From Fibrobacter sp. (GTDB lineage: Bacteria; Fibrobacterota; Fibrobacteria; Fibrobacterales; Fibrobacteraceae), in contig JAKSIH010000019.1 of assembly GCA_024398935.1 (NCBI GenBank), positions 1-50,565 on the forward strand: a stretch of DNA of 50,565 nt, read 5' to 3'. The translations under genes were made by a program, and so were the position numbers. Position 1 is the stretch's first letter. Every line of letters begins with the position of its first letter. The notes under the pieces were generated by a model. The model was not told where the DNA came from and searched no databases. It saw only the letters and a program-made list of their open reading frames with translations. Positions 1-9,122 of the stretch are shown here, in pieces.

Positions 1-9
1 TCCATTTGC

Positions 10-38
10 ACTATACCTGCCTTTTTGTATAGTGTCAA
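10..38 (-). promoter_or_regulatory. Strong sigma-70-type promoter firing leftward out of the window
   Basis: Read on the minus strand, TTGACA (plus 33-38) and TATAGT (plus 10-15) are separated by exactly 17 bp, close to the classical -35/-10 consensus. It lies downstream of the stop of the DUF4832 gene, so it should serve a gene or stable RNA beyond the left edge. An 8-bp inverted repeat (CACTATAC at 9-16 with GTATAGTG at 27-34) overlaps it and could be an operator or a coincidence. Confidence 0.6.
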
Positions 39-100
39 CTTTTTTCAGGATAAGACATTTTTCCGCATGTCACAGGTTTCTGTGTTGAAAATCTCAATAC

Positions 101-1756
101 CTAACGCACCACAATCTGCATGGCTTCTTTCAAGCTTGCGCTGCGGTAATGGACGATGTAGTGTCCTCGGGGCAGGCGGTTTGTATTGAAAGTTGTTAGG
201 CCGTTTTTCTGGACAAGAACCTTGCCCTGCATGTCTGTGATGACGATGGAATGGCCTGTAGTTTGTGCAAAAGTCAGAACAGATCCGTTTTTGTGAATGG
301 CCTGCATATTGCCGGCAATGGTTGCGCCGCGTTCAATACTTGTTGTTCCGCTAGAAGAGCTTTCTTCGCTGCTGGAACTCAGTTTTTCACTGCTGGAACT
401 GCTTTCTGCGACTGGTGCGCTAGCCTCAAGCTTTGCCTGATAGGGAATGGTCTTGCCTTCCAGCAGCTTGTCGCTGGTGATGGTGGGTTCCGGATTTTCA
501 GAAGCGTCGATGTTCAGACCCTCAATCTTGCAGACGATTTCTTCGCCGGGAATCAAACCCTTCAGAGATGTTTCGCTGCGCTTGCCCTTGATGGTGACGT
601 AGGCGTTGTGGTACAGCGGGGCGATGCCGATGTTCTTTACTGTTACCGAGGCTGAATTTTCGCTTACGGTGTAGGCGGTAATTTCGAACTTGTAGCCCGC
701 GAAGGAACTGGCTTCGTAGAGGCGTTCCTTGGTGGCGTACTTGCCGTCGGGGGAGTTATTGCCGATAACGTAAGTCATGTGGTACTTGCTGGCGGCCTGT
801 TCCCAGGTGATTCCGTAAAGCCCTGCGGGATTCAAGAATTCCTGTTGATCCTTGGGTGTGTAGTAGCTGACTTCGCCGCCGCCGGGTGCAGTTTTCCAGC
901 GGTCCAGACCCATGGCTTTCCAGTCTCCTTCGTTGTTACCGCCGCCTTGAGAAATTTCATGCTTGGCATGCATAAAGGAATCGTCGAATAGGCCGAAATT
1001 CAGGGCCAGCAAATCGTTCCTTTCTACGACAGGAGAATACTGCTTGTCGGCCGCGTCAATGGAAACGCTCCAGGGCGTTTCTGTAAATTGTGCGGCTACG
1101 TGCTTCAGGAATTCAGCCTGGTAATCCTTGGTGGCGAAGTTGACGCCAAACTTTTTCGTGGTGCCGTAGATGTGGTACTCGCCCCAATGTCCAAAGCCCA
1201 CCTGAACGAAGGCGATTCGCGGATCCTTGTCGTAGGCGGCTGCAAAGTCCGTATAGAACTGCTTGTAGAACCACATCAGCTCCGTGCTGCTCCAGTCGGC
1301 GTAATAAGTGGGTCCGTCGCCACCCGGGTCTTCGGAGTAAGTCTCGGTGTAGCCCGTCATGTTCTTGATGTACAGGGGAACGGCGGTGGCGCCTTTCACA
1401 TTCTGGGTGCAGCCCGATGCGTTTCTAATGGTTTCGCTGGGATACTCGATACGGAATCGCACGATGGCCTGGTGCCCGCGGCTAGCCACATCGTTCAACA
1501 TCTTTTCAAAGGAACTCCAGTCGTAATTCAGCTTGTCGCCAGTCTTTCCCGTCACCACAGCGCAGGGGAGGCAATAGGAAAATTCCAGGGAAATCGCCCC
1601 CAGGTAATCCTTGCTGCTCTTGGCCTGATCGGGCCAGAACACGATGCCCTTCATGGGCTCCAAAGTTTCGATTGTCTTGTTCAGCGCAATGCCGCGATCC
1701 GCAGCGAAAGAAGAGGCCACCAAGGCGGCACTCAAAAGAGAAAGTGTCTTTTTCAT
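101..1756 (-). CDS. Secreted DUF4832-type glycosidase-like protein with Ser-rich linker and C-terminal sorting-like domain
   Basis: The protein (about 551 aa from the chosen start) opens with a signal peptide (MKKTLSLLSAALVASSFAA). The next ~350 residues resemble the DUF4874/DUF4832 TIM-barrel family, including the family-like segments ISLEFSYCLP and DPRIAFVQVGFGHWGEY. A small beta domain follows, then a linker of Ser/Glu runs, then a ~70-residue C-terminal domain with the pattern of type IX-like sorting tails (ITDMQGKVL ... LPRGHYIVHY). The ATG at 1756 was chosen over one 39 nt upstream because it directly precedes the signal peptide. An extracellular role on polysaccharide is inferred; the substrate is unknown. 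It is divergent from the GH16 gene across 227 bp. Confidence 0.75.
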   Translation of the reverse strand: MKKTLSLLSAALVASSFAADRGIALNKTIETLEPMKGIVFWPDQAKSSKDYLGAISLEFSYCLPCAVVTGKTGDKLNYDWSSFEKMLNDVASRGHQAIVRFRIEYPSETIRNASGCTQNVKGATAVPLYIKNMTGYTETYSEDPGGDGPTYYADWSSTELMWFYKQFYTDFAAAYDKDPRIAFVQVGFGHWGEYHIYGTTKKFGVNFATKDYQAEFLKHVAAQFTETPWSVSIDAADKQYSPVVERNDLLALNFGLFDDSFMHAKHEISQGGGNNEGDWKAMGLDRWKTAPGGGEVSYYTPKDQQEFLNPAGLYGITWEQAASKYHMTYVIGNNSPDGKYATKERLYEASSFAGYKFEITAYTVSENSASVTVKNIGIAPLYHNAYVTIKGKRSETSLKGLIPGEEIVCKIEGLNIDASENPEPTITSDKLLEGKTIPYQAKLEASAPVAESSSSSEKLSSSSEESSSSGTTSIERGATIAGNMQAIHKNGSVLTFAQTTGHSIVITDMQGKVLVQKNGLTTFNTNRLPRGHYIVHYRSASLKEAMQIVVR

Positions 1757-1983
1757 AAATCCCATACCACATCCGTGAACCAAGCGGCCCACCATCCAAA
1801 TATAGGGCGGATTTTGCAGAAAGTCAAGTAAATGTTGTGCTCCTGAATAAAAAACAGCCTTTTAGAGGATGAAAATGCATTTTAAGGCCCGCTTAAAAAC
1901 AAAGTAAATACCTTTTTACAGCTCTTTGGTTTACAAGAGTTTATTTTTACTGCGATGGGATAAAACTCCAAAAGGGTTGTTTT

Positions 1984-3444
1984 ATGATGGGTGAAAAATT
2001 TTTGAAAGCCGGTACTGCGCTATGCTCAACGACTTGCGCTCTGTTAGGCCTGACTTCTTCTGTCTGGGCGGATCCGCCTAAGAATTTTAGCGGCTGGGAT
2101 CTTGTCTTCGAGGACAACTTTGACGGAAATTCTCTGGATAAAAGCAAGTGGAATCCCACTTACAACTGGGGACACACCCACAACCATCGTGCCTATTGCG
2201 TTGAGGAAAACATCATCGTTTCCGATGGTATCCTGAAGTTAAAGGCCGAAGCAAAAAAACATCCCGATGCTCCTGCTACTGCAAAGTTTAACGGTGGCGA
2301 TGTTCCGGTGGATTACACCAGTGCAGCCATTGATACCCGCGGTCATTTTGAGGTGAAGTACGGCTATATCGAAGGCCGTTTCAAGGCTCCCTGGCAGGCA
2401 GGAACTTGGCCCGCCTTCTGGACCTTGCAGGATGGCTGGCCTCCGGAAATTGACATTCTTGAAATTCCCGCTTCCCGAAAGCAGCATCACTATTACCTGC
2501 ATTATACCAATCCCAGCTGGTATAACGATCATGGCTCCGCCTGGGATCACGAAGCTTCCTTCGGCGGTCATAAGGATGATGACGTGGATCGCTCCGCGGA
2601 TTTCCACACTTATGCGGTGGAGTGGGACGAAAGCAACCTGAACTTCTACTTTGACGATAGAAAGTTTGCTAGCTTCAACCGCCCCACGGAAATCAGGCAG
2701 CTGGACGCCCAGTACATCATTATGAACCTGGCGGTGGGTGCCTGGGCTGGCGATAACATTGAAATCACAGCCGATAAGCCTGCCTACTTTGAGGCGGACT
2801 GGATTCGCGTCTGGAAGGCAAAACCGGTAAAGCCCGATACAGTCCTGATTCAGAGCGAGGCCTTTGGCAAGTGCATGCAGGTCAATGCCGATAAGAAACT
2901 GGTTCTGGATGATTGCAAGAATGCAAGTGCCCAGGCCGTCATGACCCAACTTTCCTCCAACACTTTCCGGGTGGATTTCGGCGATGTCAGTCTTGAAATT
3001 CCCAACGAGAACAAGGACCCGGGAGCGGTCGCTGGGGTTTATGGCTGGAACGGCAAGGATCACCAGAAGGTGACTTTTGAAAATCAGTCCGGCAATCAGT
3101 ACCGCCTAAAAATGGTTCATAGCGGTCATTACCTTCGTGCTGCCGAAAGTGGTGAACAGGTGGTCCAGGACTGGAGTACCGCCTGGGAATGGCACCAGAA
3201 GTGGCGTATCATTAAGTCCGCTGACCTGAAGGAAGAGGACCCGAAGGAAGAAAATCCCGAAGTGGTAGATCCGAAGGTAGATCCTGAAAATCCTGCAACG
3301 GACCCGAAGGATCCGGATGCGCTGTACAGGTACGTGGCTCCCACCAGCAAGGACAACCGTCATAACTATGTGCAACGCAAGGGAAGTATGCTTTTTGTTG
3401 AACATGATGGCGCATTACGCCGTATTAACGGTTCCCTGAAATAG
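1984..3444 (+). CDS. Secreted GH16 beta-glucanase (laminarinase-like) with beta-trefoil module
   Basis: A signal peptide (about residues 1-29) is followed by a GH16 catalytic domain (about 35-275). The active-site motif EIDILE spans residues 155-160, with E155 the expected nucleophile, D157 the assisting residue and E160 the acid/base. The extra residue between D and the last E (the beta-bulge) is the laminarinase/agarase form rather than the lichenase form EIDIE. Residues ~285-410 look like a ricin-type beta-trefoil (repeated hydrophobic blocks ending in WEWHQKWRI), probably carbohydrate-binding. A Pro/Glu/Asp-rich linker and a short basic tail close the protein. Hydrolysis of beta-1,3- or mixed-linkage glucan is inferred from the family. 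It converges on the TIGR02171-type gene with a 36-bp gap. Confidence 0.88.
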   Translation: MMGEKFLKAGTALCSTTCALLGLTSSVWADPPKNFSGWDLVFEDNFDGNSLDKSKWNPTYNWGHTHNHRAYCVEENIIVSDGILKLKAEAKKHPDAPATAKFNGGDVPVDYTSAAIDTRGHFEVKYGYIEGRFKAPWQAGTWPAFWTLQDGWPPEIDILEIPASRKQHHYYLHYTNPSWYNDHGSAWDHEASFGGHKDDDVDRSADFHTYAVEWDESNLNFYFDDRKFASFNRPTEIRQLDAQYIIMNLAVGAWAGDNIEITADKPAYFEADWIRVWKAKPVKPDTVLIQSEAFGKCMQVNADKKLVLDDCKNASAQAVMTQLSSNTFRVDFGDVSLEIPNENKDPGAVAGVYGWNGKDHQKVTFENQSGNQYRLKMVHSGHYLRAAESGEQVVQDWSTAWEWHQKWRIIKSADLKEEDPKEENPEVVDPKVDPENPATDPKDPDALYRYVAPTSKDNRHNYVQRKGSMLFVEHDGALRRINGSLK

Positions 3445-3480
3445 CGTGGGAGAACTGCCGAAAAAGAAATAACGTTAGAT

Positions 3481-6261
3481 TTATTTCAGGGCTTTGATGA
3501 GGGAGTCGAGACGTTGGGTAAAGCGCTCGGCTCCCTTAATGCTGAGATGGTCTCTATTGTTTGCCATTTCGTCGGTGTAGTCGTGGTTACCCATCCTGTT
3601 TTCATCCATAAGAATGAAGTTGGGATGGCGCTTGGATAGATCTGCAATTTCTTGAATCAGAGATTCAACCTTGCTTCTGCGAATCCCGTATCGGCCGAAG
3701 GAGCCTGTGTTCCTGTAACCGGGACTCATGGGGAAGATGACTCCGATAAGCGTCACGCCCTGGTTTTCTGCAGCAGTAATCATGGATTCCAGTCGGCGGA
3801 AATTGGCATAGTAGGTTTCGGAATTCTTGTCGAACCAGGTACTGTCATAATCTACGGTTGGTTCGGTTTCCCATGAACCGGAGGGCTCTCCGTTAAAACC
3901 TCTGGATTCCATGTAGATATCAATGAAGTACTCGTAATTGAAGGCATTGTGGGATGCTTCTGCAATGCCTTCCGGATATCCATTTTCCCAGAACTGGTGG
4001 TTTTCGTCGTAGACAAATCCTGGATACTGTCTGTATTCGGAATGGAAGAAGTTGTCGTAGGAATTTGCTTCGACTTTCCACCACATGTCGATATCCAGGG
4101 AGACGACAACATACTTTAGCTTGTCCAGATGCTTGAGAAGGTAGTTGCTAAGAAGATAGTCGGAAACATAGATGGAATTTGGTACATTGGCCAGGTTGAT
4201 CGCTTCTAGGGAATCATCCATCAGTACGGGGCGAATTCCGTTGAGGGGTCTTGAAGATCCGAGAATGGCAAGCTTGCTGTCTCTGTGGTTCCACAGGATT
4301 TCCATCTTGTTTCGAAGACAAAGGGCAGCCTCGCTTCCTCCAATTACAAAGTATTGGCCTGCACTGTCCAGATCTAGGTTGGTAACGATCTTTTCTTCGC
4401 TTGCGACCCACAAGCTGGGATGCCAGATTTCCTCTCCTTTTACCAGGTCGGTAACGCTACTGTCGGTGAGGTTGACGAGGACGATTTTTTCGTGGGCGCC
4501 GTTGTTGTTGGTGAGAGTGGCAACGACAAGATTTTCTGTTGCCCATTCGCTATGGTCAAAGGAGTAGCCTTCGGGGGCTGCTACCGACTGGACGAGAGAT
4601 CCTGTGCTATCGACAATTAGGAGCCGTTCGTGGACACCGTAATTTTCACCTACAAATTCACGACCGGTTTTCCCGCCGAAATCCAGGAACAGGGTTCGCT
4701 TGCTTCCGTCCTTGGCAAGGCTTGCGTTACATGCCTGTTCGCTATTGTACCAGATGGAATCCTTTGCCGTCTGCTGGAAAATGTCCTTTTCCGTTGCGAT
4801 TCTTGCACGGAGCAGCCTGGCCCCTGTAACTGCAAGTTTATTGTCTTCGCTAATACCACCGTGATAGTTCCCGTCTAGAATTTTTTTGGGTGAGCCAAAC
4901 TTGCCGTTCCTAAAGGGAACTTCCCAGGTGGAATAAGAATTAAAGTCCCCGTCGTTCTTGTTGTTTGCAGCGGTACTTACATAAACGATGGTCGTATCGC
5001 CATTGGATACTCTCCATCGGGGAATCGATGCGGATTCCACGTCCAGCCTTACCAGGTTTTCTCCCTTGGCGGTCAAGTCCCTCACATAGATGCTGGAATT
5101 CCCGGAAATGCCTTCGGGCACGGTACAGAATGCGACCCTCTGTCCATCAGGAGAGATTTCCGGGTGGAATGCGGGGAGGGTGTCCCTGATTTCCGTGATA
5201 GAAAGTGTACCTGCGCTGTAATTGACGAAGGCGATGTTCCCTGTCAGGTCGTTTCGGAAGGCTAACTTGGATCGAAATGTCCCCGCCAGCTTTTTCAGGG
5301 TGGCAGAGCTTGCTACGGGAATAATACTGTTGTCGCTGACGTTTCCGGAATTGTTCAGCCAGGTTGGGTTGGGAATGCTTCCGAAGGCAAGACGGAATCC
5401 TACATAATCAGCCCGGGTGGAGGAGGTAACGGTATAAACATCGCCTCTGCTGAAGGGGGTGATGGCACGGGACTCGCTCCGGTAACTGCCTCCCTTCAGA
5501 ATGCGTTCTCCTAAAGAGCCGCCATCGGGAGCCCCGACATAGTTATAGATGGTCGTATCCTTATAGGATCCTAGCCAGTCGTTCACCCACTCCATCAGGT
5601 TTCCAGCCATGTCGCAGAGTCCGAGATTGCTTGGCTTTTGGGTACAGACCTCATGGGGCCTGTAATCGGAATTTTCTGCATTCCAGGAGTTTTCTGTGGA
5701 CCAGTCCAGATTGGCTGCAAATACCCATTCAGCTTCTGTAGGAAGCCTGAAGGATTCCTTGTCCGGGGAAAAGGTCAACCCATCCAGATTTGTACAGTGT
5801 CCCTCGCTATCGAAGGTTGCGTTGTTGTAGGTATAGGCTGTGTCCAGTCGTTCCTTCTTGCTTCTGGCATTGGCGGCCAGTACTGCATCGTAATAGGAAA
5901 CATTGTAGACAGGGATGTCCTTGTTGGAACATTCCGCCTCGAAAGCCTTCCCGTCATAAAATTCGGTCATGAGCTGATTGAATTCTTCGCAGGAGACTTC
6001 ATGCTTTCCGATGGAAAAGTCATAGTCGAACCGGACGTGCATTACGGGACGTTCATTGGGCTTGGCGCTACTGTTCCTTGTGCCTAGTCGAATGACTGCC
6101 CCTGTACCCTGTATGTGGACCAGGTCGCTATATGTTTCGTCTTCTTCGTAGCTTACGGAACCGGGATTGAAAATGGCCGGATCTCCGGAGTTTTGAGAGC
6201 ATGCAACGATTCCCAAAAGGATGGGAAAAGAAAGAATTTTTAAGCGAAATCCTTTTTTCAT
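3481..6261 (-). CDS. TIGR02171-type Fibrobacter lipoprotein: SUMF1 + beta-propeller + SGNH-like modules
   Basis: A 926-residue predicted lipoprotein; the signal ends in the lipobox GIVAC at about residue 21. Residues ~50-295 form a SUMF1/formylglycine-generating-enzyme-like domain (RLPTEAEW near 170, GNLMEWVNDW, GFRLAFG near 292). Residues ~330-650 contain TolB/PD40-like propeller repeats (for example PEISPDGQRVAFCT). The last ~260 residues resemble an SGNH/GDSL hydrolase: GSSR near 668 as the Ser block and DHLS near 903 as the Asp-His block. Length, lipobox and order match, from memory, the Fibrobacter paralogous family TIGR02171, whose function is unknown. The start has a good SD (AAGGAG, 6 nt upstream). 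It lies 28 bp downstream of rlmI on the same strand. Cell-surface sensing or deacylation is only a guess. Confidence 0.8.
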   Translation of the reverse strand: MKKGFRLKILSFPILLGIVACSQNSGDPAIFNPGSVSYEEDETYSDLVHIQGTGAVIRLGTRNSSAKPNERPVMHVRFDYDFSIGKHEVSCEEFNQLMTEFYDGKAFEAECSNKDIPVYNVSYYDAVLAANARSKKERLDTAYTYNNATFDSEGHCTNLDGLTFSPDKESFRLPTEAEWVFAANLDWSTENSWNAENSDYRPHEVCTQKPSNLGLCDMAGNLMEWVNDWLGSYKDTTIYNYVGAPDGGSLGERILKGGSYRSESRAITPFSRGDVYTVTSSTRADYVGFRLAFGSIPNPTWLNNSGNVSDNSIIPVASSATLKKLAGTFRSKLAFRNDLTGNIAFVNYSAGTLSITEIRDTLPAFHPEISPDGQRVAFCTVPEGISGNSSIYVRDLTAKGENLVRLDVESASIPRWRVSNGDTTIVYVSTAANNKNDGDFNSYSTWEVPFRNGKFGSPKKILDGNYHGGISEDNKLAVTGARLLRARIATEKDIFQQTAKDSIWYNSEQACNASLAKDGSKRTLFLDFGGKTGREFVGENYGVHERLLIVDSTGSLVQSVAAPEGYSFDHSEWATENLVVATLTNNNGAHEKIVLVNLTDSSVTDLVKGEEIWHPSLWVASEEKIVTNLDLDSAGQYFVIGGSEAALCLRNKMEILWNHRDSKLAILGSSRPLNGIRPVLMDDSLEAINLANVPNSIYVSDYLLSNYLLKHLDKLKYVVVSLDIDMWWKVEANSYDNFFHSEYRQYPGFVYDENHQFWENGYPEGIAEASHNAFNYEYFIDIYMESRGFNGEPSGSWETEPTVDYDSTWFDKNSETYYANFRRLESMITAAENQGVTLIGVIFPMSPGYRNTGSFGRYGIRRSKVESLIQEIADLSKRHPNFILMDENRMGNHDYTDEMANNRDHLSIKGAERFTQRLDSLIKALK

Positions 6262-6289
6262 TGCAGGCTCCTTTTTTCCCTGGAAAATT

Positions 6290-7483
6290 CTAGATAACCT
6301 GAACCAGCAGGCCCTTCAGGTACTGACCTTCGGGGAAGGCTGTATTGACGGGATGGTCTGCTGGCTGGCCGAAGCGCTCAATAATCTGAACGCGCTTGTG
6401 GGCGTCTGCGGCGGCATCGGCAATGATTTTCTGGAACAGGTCCATTTCCATGAGTCCGGAGCAGCTGAATGTTGCCAACATGCCCCCTTCTGCCAAAAGC
6501 TTCATGGCAAGAAGGTTGATATCCTTGTAACCGCGGGCTCCTTTCTGCAAGTTGTCCTTGGATTCTACAAACTTAGGCGGATCCAGCACGATGAAATCAA
6601 AAGTTTCCGCCTTGTCGCGACACTTGCGGAGATACTGGAAAACATCTGCTTCCACATGGGTGGCGTGAGCAGTGGAAAGCTTATTGCGCATGATGCCTTC
6701 CTTGGCAAGCTTCAGGGCGTCCTTGGAAACATCCACCTGATAAACCTTTTCGCAACCGCCGCGGAGAGCGTAAAGACCAAAACCGCCTGTATAGCAGAAG
6801 CAGTTCAATACCTTCTTGCCCTTGGCCAGTTCGCCCACGCGACGGCGGGCATCACGCTGGTCCAGATAGTAGCCGGTCTTGTGGCCGTTCTTCACGTCGA
6901 TGGGGAAGAGGATCCCGTTTTCATTGATGATGACGGGTTCGTCGGGAACTTCGCCGAATACGACGCCCGTGCGCAGGGGAAGACCTTCCTTCTTGCGGAC
7001 TTCGGAATCGCAGCGCTCGTAAATGCCGCGGCAACCCGTCTTTTCTGCCAGCAGTTCGTAAATGATCTTGCGGTTGACTTCCGCGCCTGCAGAAAGAATT
7101 TCTACGGAATAAATGTCGGCGTACTTATCGATAATGCAACCGGGGATGCCGTCGTTTTCTGCATTGATCAGGCGGAAGGCGGATTCCTTGTCGGCAATGT
7201 CAAAACCGCGGCTCTTTCGGGCTGCGATGGCACGGTCCAGGATGTCGCTGAAGAAATCCCGATCGATGTTTACCTTTTCGCCAAACGTCCAGAAACGCCC
7301 ACGGATCTGGGATTTGGGGGAGTAGGCGGCAAGACCAAGAAAATCACTATGGTAGGAATAGACTTCCACCACATCGCCAAGTTGCGGGTCGCCAGTCACT
7401 TCATCAATGGCACCGCTGAAAATCCAGGGGTGAAAACGCAATGCGGACTTTTCACGGGTTGCTTTAAGGATAATTGCTTTCAT
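6290..7483 (-). CDS. rlmI: 23S rRNA (cytosine-5) methyltransferase, RlmI family
   Basis: A 397-residue class I SAM-dependent methyltransferase with the RlmI layout. An N-terminal PUA-like domain (HPWIFSGAIDEV, ~18-29) is followed by a linker beta domain and a Rossmann methyltransferase domain. The SAM-binding loop reads LNCFCYTGGFGLYAL, motif IV is VLDPPKF, and the catalytic cysteine lies in FSCSGLM. E. coli RlmI methylates C1962 of 23S rRNA; the same target is inferred from similarity, as related family members can differ. The GYYLDQRDARR block before the SAM site is typical. It is divergent from the VanZ-like gene across a 100-bp region filled with heptamer repeats. Confidence 0.9.
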   Translation of the reverse strand: MKAIILKATREKSALRFHPWIFSGAIDEVTGDPQLGDVVEVYSYHSDFLGLAAYSPKSQIRGRFWTFGEKVNIDRDFFSDILDRAIAARKSRGFDIADKESAFRLINAENDGIPGCIIDKYADIYSVEILSAGAEVNRKIIYELLAEKTGCRGIYERCDSEVRKKEGLPLRTGVVFGEVPDEPVIINENGILFPIDVKNGHKTGYYLDQRDARRRVGELAKGKKVLNCFCYTGGFGLYALRGGCEKVYQVDVSKDALKLAKEGIMRNKLSTAHATHVEADVFQYLRKCRDKAETFDFIVLDPPKFVESKDNLQKGARGYKDINLLAMKLLAEGGMLATFSCSGLMEMDLFQKIIADAAADAHKRVQIIERFGQPADHPVNTAFPEGQYLKGLLVQVI

Positions 7484-7520
7484 GAAGTAAAATCTAGAAA
7501 AAATATTTTTTTAACTTTTC

Positions 7521-7582
7521 ATTCATCCATCATCATTCACCTTTCATCTTTCATCTTTCATCTTTCATTCTTCATTCTTCAC
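7521..7582. repeat. Degenerate 7-bp tandem repeat array ahead of the VanZ-like gene
   Basis: About nine period-7 units, with a core of three exact TTTCATC copies (7542-7562) flanked by ATTC/CTTC variants, ending two bases before the ATG at 7584. The array occupies most of the divergent rlmI/VanZ intergenic region and leaves no clear SD for the plus-strand gene. Confidence 0.8.
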
Positions 7583-7583
7583 T

Positions 7584-8096
7584 ATGTTCGAAACCCTCTT
7601 TCAAAAGTATCCGTTCTTTCGTAAGATTCCTGCATTCCTGTGCATGGCTATTATCTTTAGAATTTCTGCGATGACATCTGCTGATCTGGAGGGCTTTCCC
7701 CATGTGTGGGATAAGCTTGCCCATACTTGCGAGTATGCGACCTTGGCGGGGTGCTTTGCCTTGTGGTGGACTCGTGGGGATTGGTCCAAAAAAGTCTGGC
7801 TTCGAATTTTGACAGTTGCCATTTTGGCCCTGGTCTACGGTTGTACCGATGAGTATCATCAGGCTTTTGTGGATGGCCGCAGCAGTGACCCTATGGATCT
7901 GATTGCCGACTTTACGGGAGGTCTTGTTGGCGGAATTGTCTATGCCGTGATTTGTAGAATCCTAAATCGCTTTGATCCACTTCCTGCGGAAGATTCTGCA
8001 ATGGGAGAACGTGACGAAAATGGTGATGAAAGCGCAGAATCAGAATCTCCGGAACACAAAAAAACGCCGGATGAATCCGACGCGGAAAATAAGTAA
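7584..8096 (+). CDS. VanZ-like family membrane protein
   Basis: A 170-residue protein with about four hydrophobic segments within residues ~10-130. The VanZ-like signature is present: DKLAHTCEYATLAG near 43-56, and DEYHQAFVDGRSSDPMD followed by a Gly-rich last helix. The final ~40 residues are an acidic, Lys-containing cytoplasmic tail rich in Glu, Ser and Asp, longer than usual. VanZ-family proteins are linked to glycopeptide or envelope stress in some Gram-positives, but the biochemical role is not established and none is claimed. It ends 3 bp from murB, which converges on it. Start: the only suitable ATG, placed right after the heptamer array. Confidence 0.8.
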   Translation: MFETLFQKYPFFRKIPAFLCMAIIFRISAMTSADLEGFPHVWDKLAHTCEYATLAGCFALWWTRGDWSKKVWLRILTVAILALVYGCTDEYHQAFVDGRSSDPMDLIADFTGGLVGGIVYAVICRILNRFDPLPAEDSAMGERDENGDESAESESPEHKKTPDESDAENK

Positions 8097-8099
8097 GTT

Positions 8100-9023
8100 T
8101 TAGAATTTTCCAATTAGGATAATTTCTAGCTGTAGCTGAATGTTGAATTTTTCAGCTACAGTTTTTTGTACATGCTCGCTAAGGGTTTTGATGTCGCTTG
8201 CTGTGGCGTTCCCGGCGTTCACGATAAAGTTGGCGTGAACCGTGCTTACCTCTGCGCCTCCAACGCGATAGCCTTTAAGGCCTGCCTGCTCGATGTAGTA
8301 ACCGGGAGCGATCTGCTGGGGCATGCCCTCTGCGCCGATCTCTAGACGCTTGAAGGTAGAACCTGCGTTGGGCATGTTCAAGGGTTGGCTTGCCTTGCGT
8401 TTTGCCATGCATTCCTGCATTTCCGTTTCCAGGGTGAAACTGTCCTTGCCGGATATTTCCGGAGGTTCTAGCTGGAATGTTGCAGATAAAATAATTTCAC
8501 CTTGTTTGCTTGCCGCCAGATTCTGGAACAGGCTATGCCTATAGCTGAACCCGCATTTTTCTGCGGACCGGACCTGTACTGTTCCGTTTTGGTCTAGACT
8601 TTCCACTTCAACGCAGGTTTGGCAAATTTCCTGGCCGTAGGCTCCTGCGTTCATGTAAATGGCTCCACCTAAGGTTCCGGGAATTCCTGCCAGCTTATGG
8701 ATTCCTGCAAGGCCCATCTTGATTGACCTGCGGGCAAAAGCTCCCAGGGGTACACCTGCGCCGACCTTGAATTTTCCATCGCCTAGATCCTGAATTTCTG
8801 AAAACGATTTTCCGAGGGTGACAATGCCGCCTTCAAAGCCGAGGTCGGATACCAGCAGGTTAGTCCCGTTTCCTACGATGTAATAGGGGAGTGCATGGTC
8901 AGAAAAGAACTTTATGGTATCCTTGATTTCATCGATGGATTCTGCTTTTAGAAAATGGCGTGCGGGCCCTCCGACCTTGAAGGAGGTGTGCTTGCTCATG
9001 GGCTCGTTTTCAATAATATTCAT
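8100..9023 (-). CDS. murB: UDP-N-acetylenolpyruvoylglucosamine reductase
   Basis: This FAD-dependent enzyme reduces UDP-GlcNAc-enolpyruvate to UDP-MurNAc with NADPH in cytoplasmic peptidoglycan precursor synthesis. The ~307-residue protein has the FAD-binding blocks (VGNGTNLLVSD at ~50-60, GIPGTLGGAIYMNAGAYG at ~113-130), the substrate-binding SYRHS (R162), and the catalytic Ser in PNAGSTFKR (S222). The C-terminal YIEQAGLKGYRVGGAEVS block and overall form match the shorter type II (Bacillus-like) MurB. ATG at 9023 was preferred to a TTG two codons upstream. The final Glu expected to complete the active site is present in LQLEIILIG. Confidence 0.95.
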   Translation of the reverse strand: MNIIENEPMSKHTSFKVGGPARHFLKAESIDEIKDTIKFFSDHALPYYIVGNGTNLLVSDLGFEGGIVTLGKSFSEIQDLGDGKFKVGAGVPLGAFARRSIKMGLAGIHKLAGIPGTLGGAIYMNAGAYGQEICQTCVEVESLDQNGTVQVRSAEKCGFSYRHSLFQNLAASKQGEIILSATFQLEPPEISGKDSFTLETEMQECMAKRKASQPLNMPNAGSTFKRLEIGAEGMPQQIAPGYYIEQAGLKGYRVGGAEVSTVHANFIVNAGNATASDIKTLSEHVQKTVAEKFNIQLQLEIILIGKF

Positions 9024-9052
9024 GGTCAAAATGTAACAATATCAAATAACAT

Positions 9053-9094
9053 TGAATAATGAACAATGAACGATTAACAATGAAAAATTAAAAA
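9053..9094. repeat. Degenerate 7-bp tandem repeat array between murB and the primase-like gene
   Basis: Period-7 units of the form AACAATG / AACGATT / AACAATG / AAAAATT lie 30 bp ahead of the primase-like start and on the murB leader side. The base composition differs from the array at 7521-7582, but the period and placement are the same. Confidence 0.65.
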
Positions 9095-9122
9095 GCATTT
9101 TGTTATACTTGTGGTACGCAAG

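Noticed and set aside
9..38. Inverted repeat CACTATAC...GTATAGTG read as a terminator of the DUF4832 gene
   Set aside because: On that gene's strand no T run follows the stem; a 17-bp-spaced TTGACA/TATAGT promoter explains the sequence better.
6221..7624. Plus-strand open frame across rlmI
   Set aside because: The minus strand carries all RlmI motifs; the plus frame reads through the heptamer array as low-complexity sequence.
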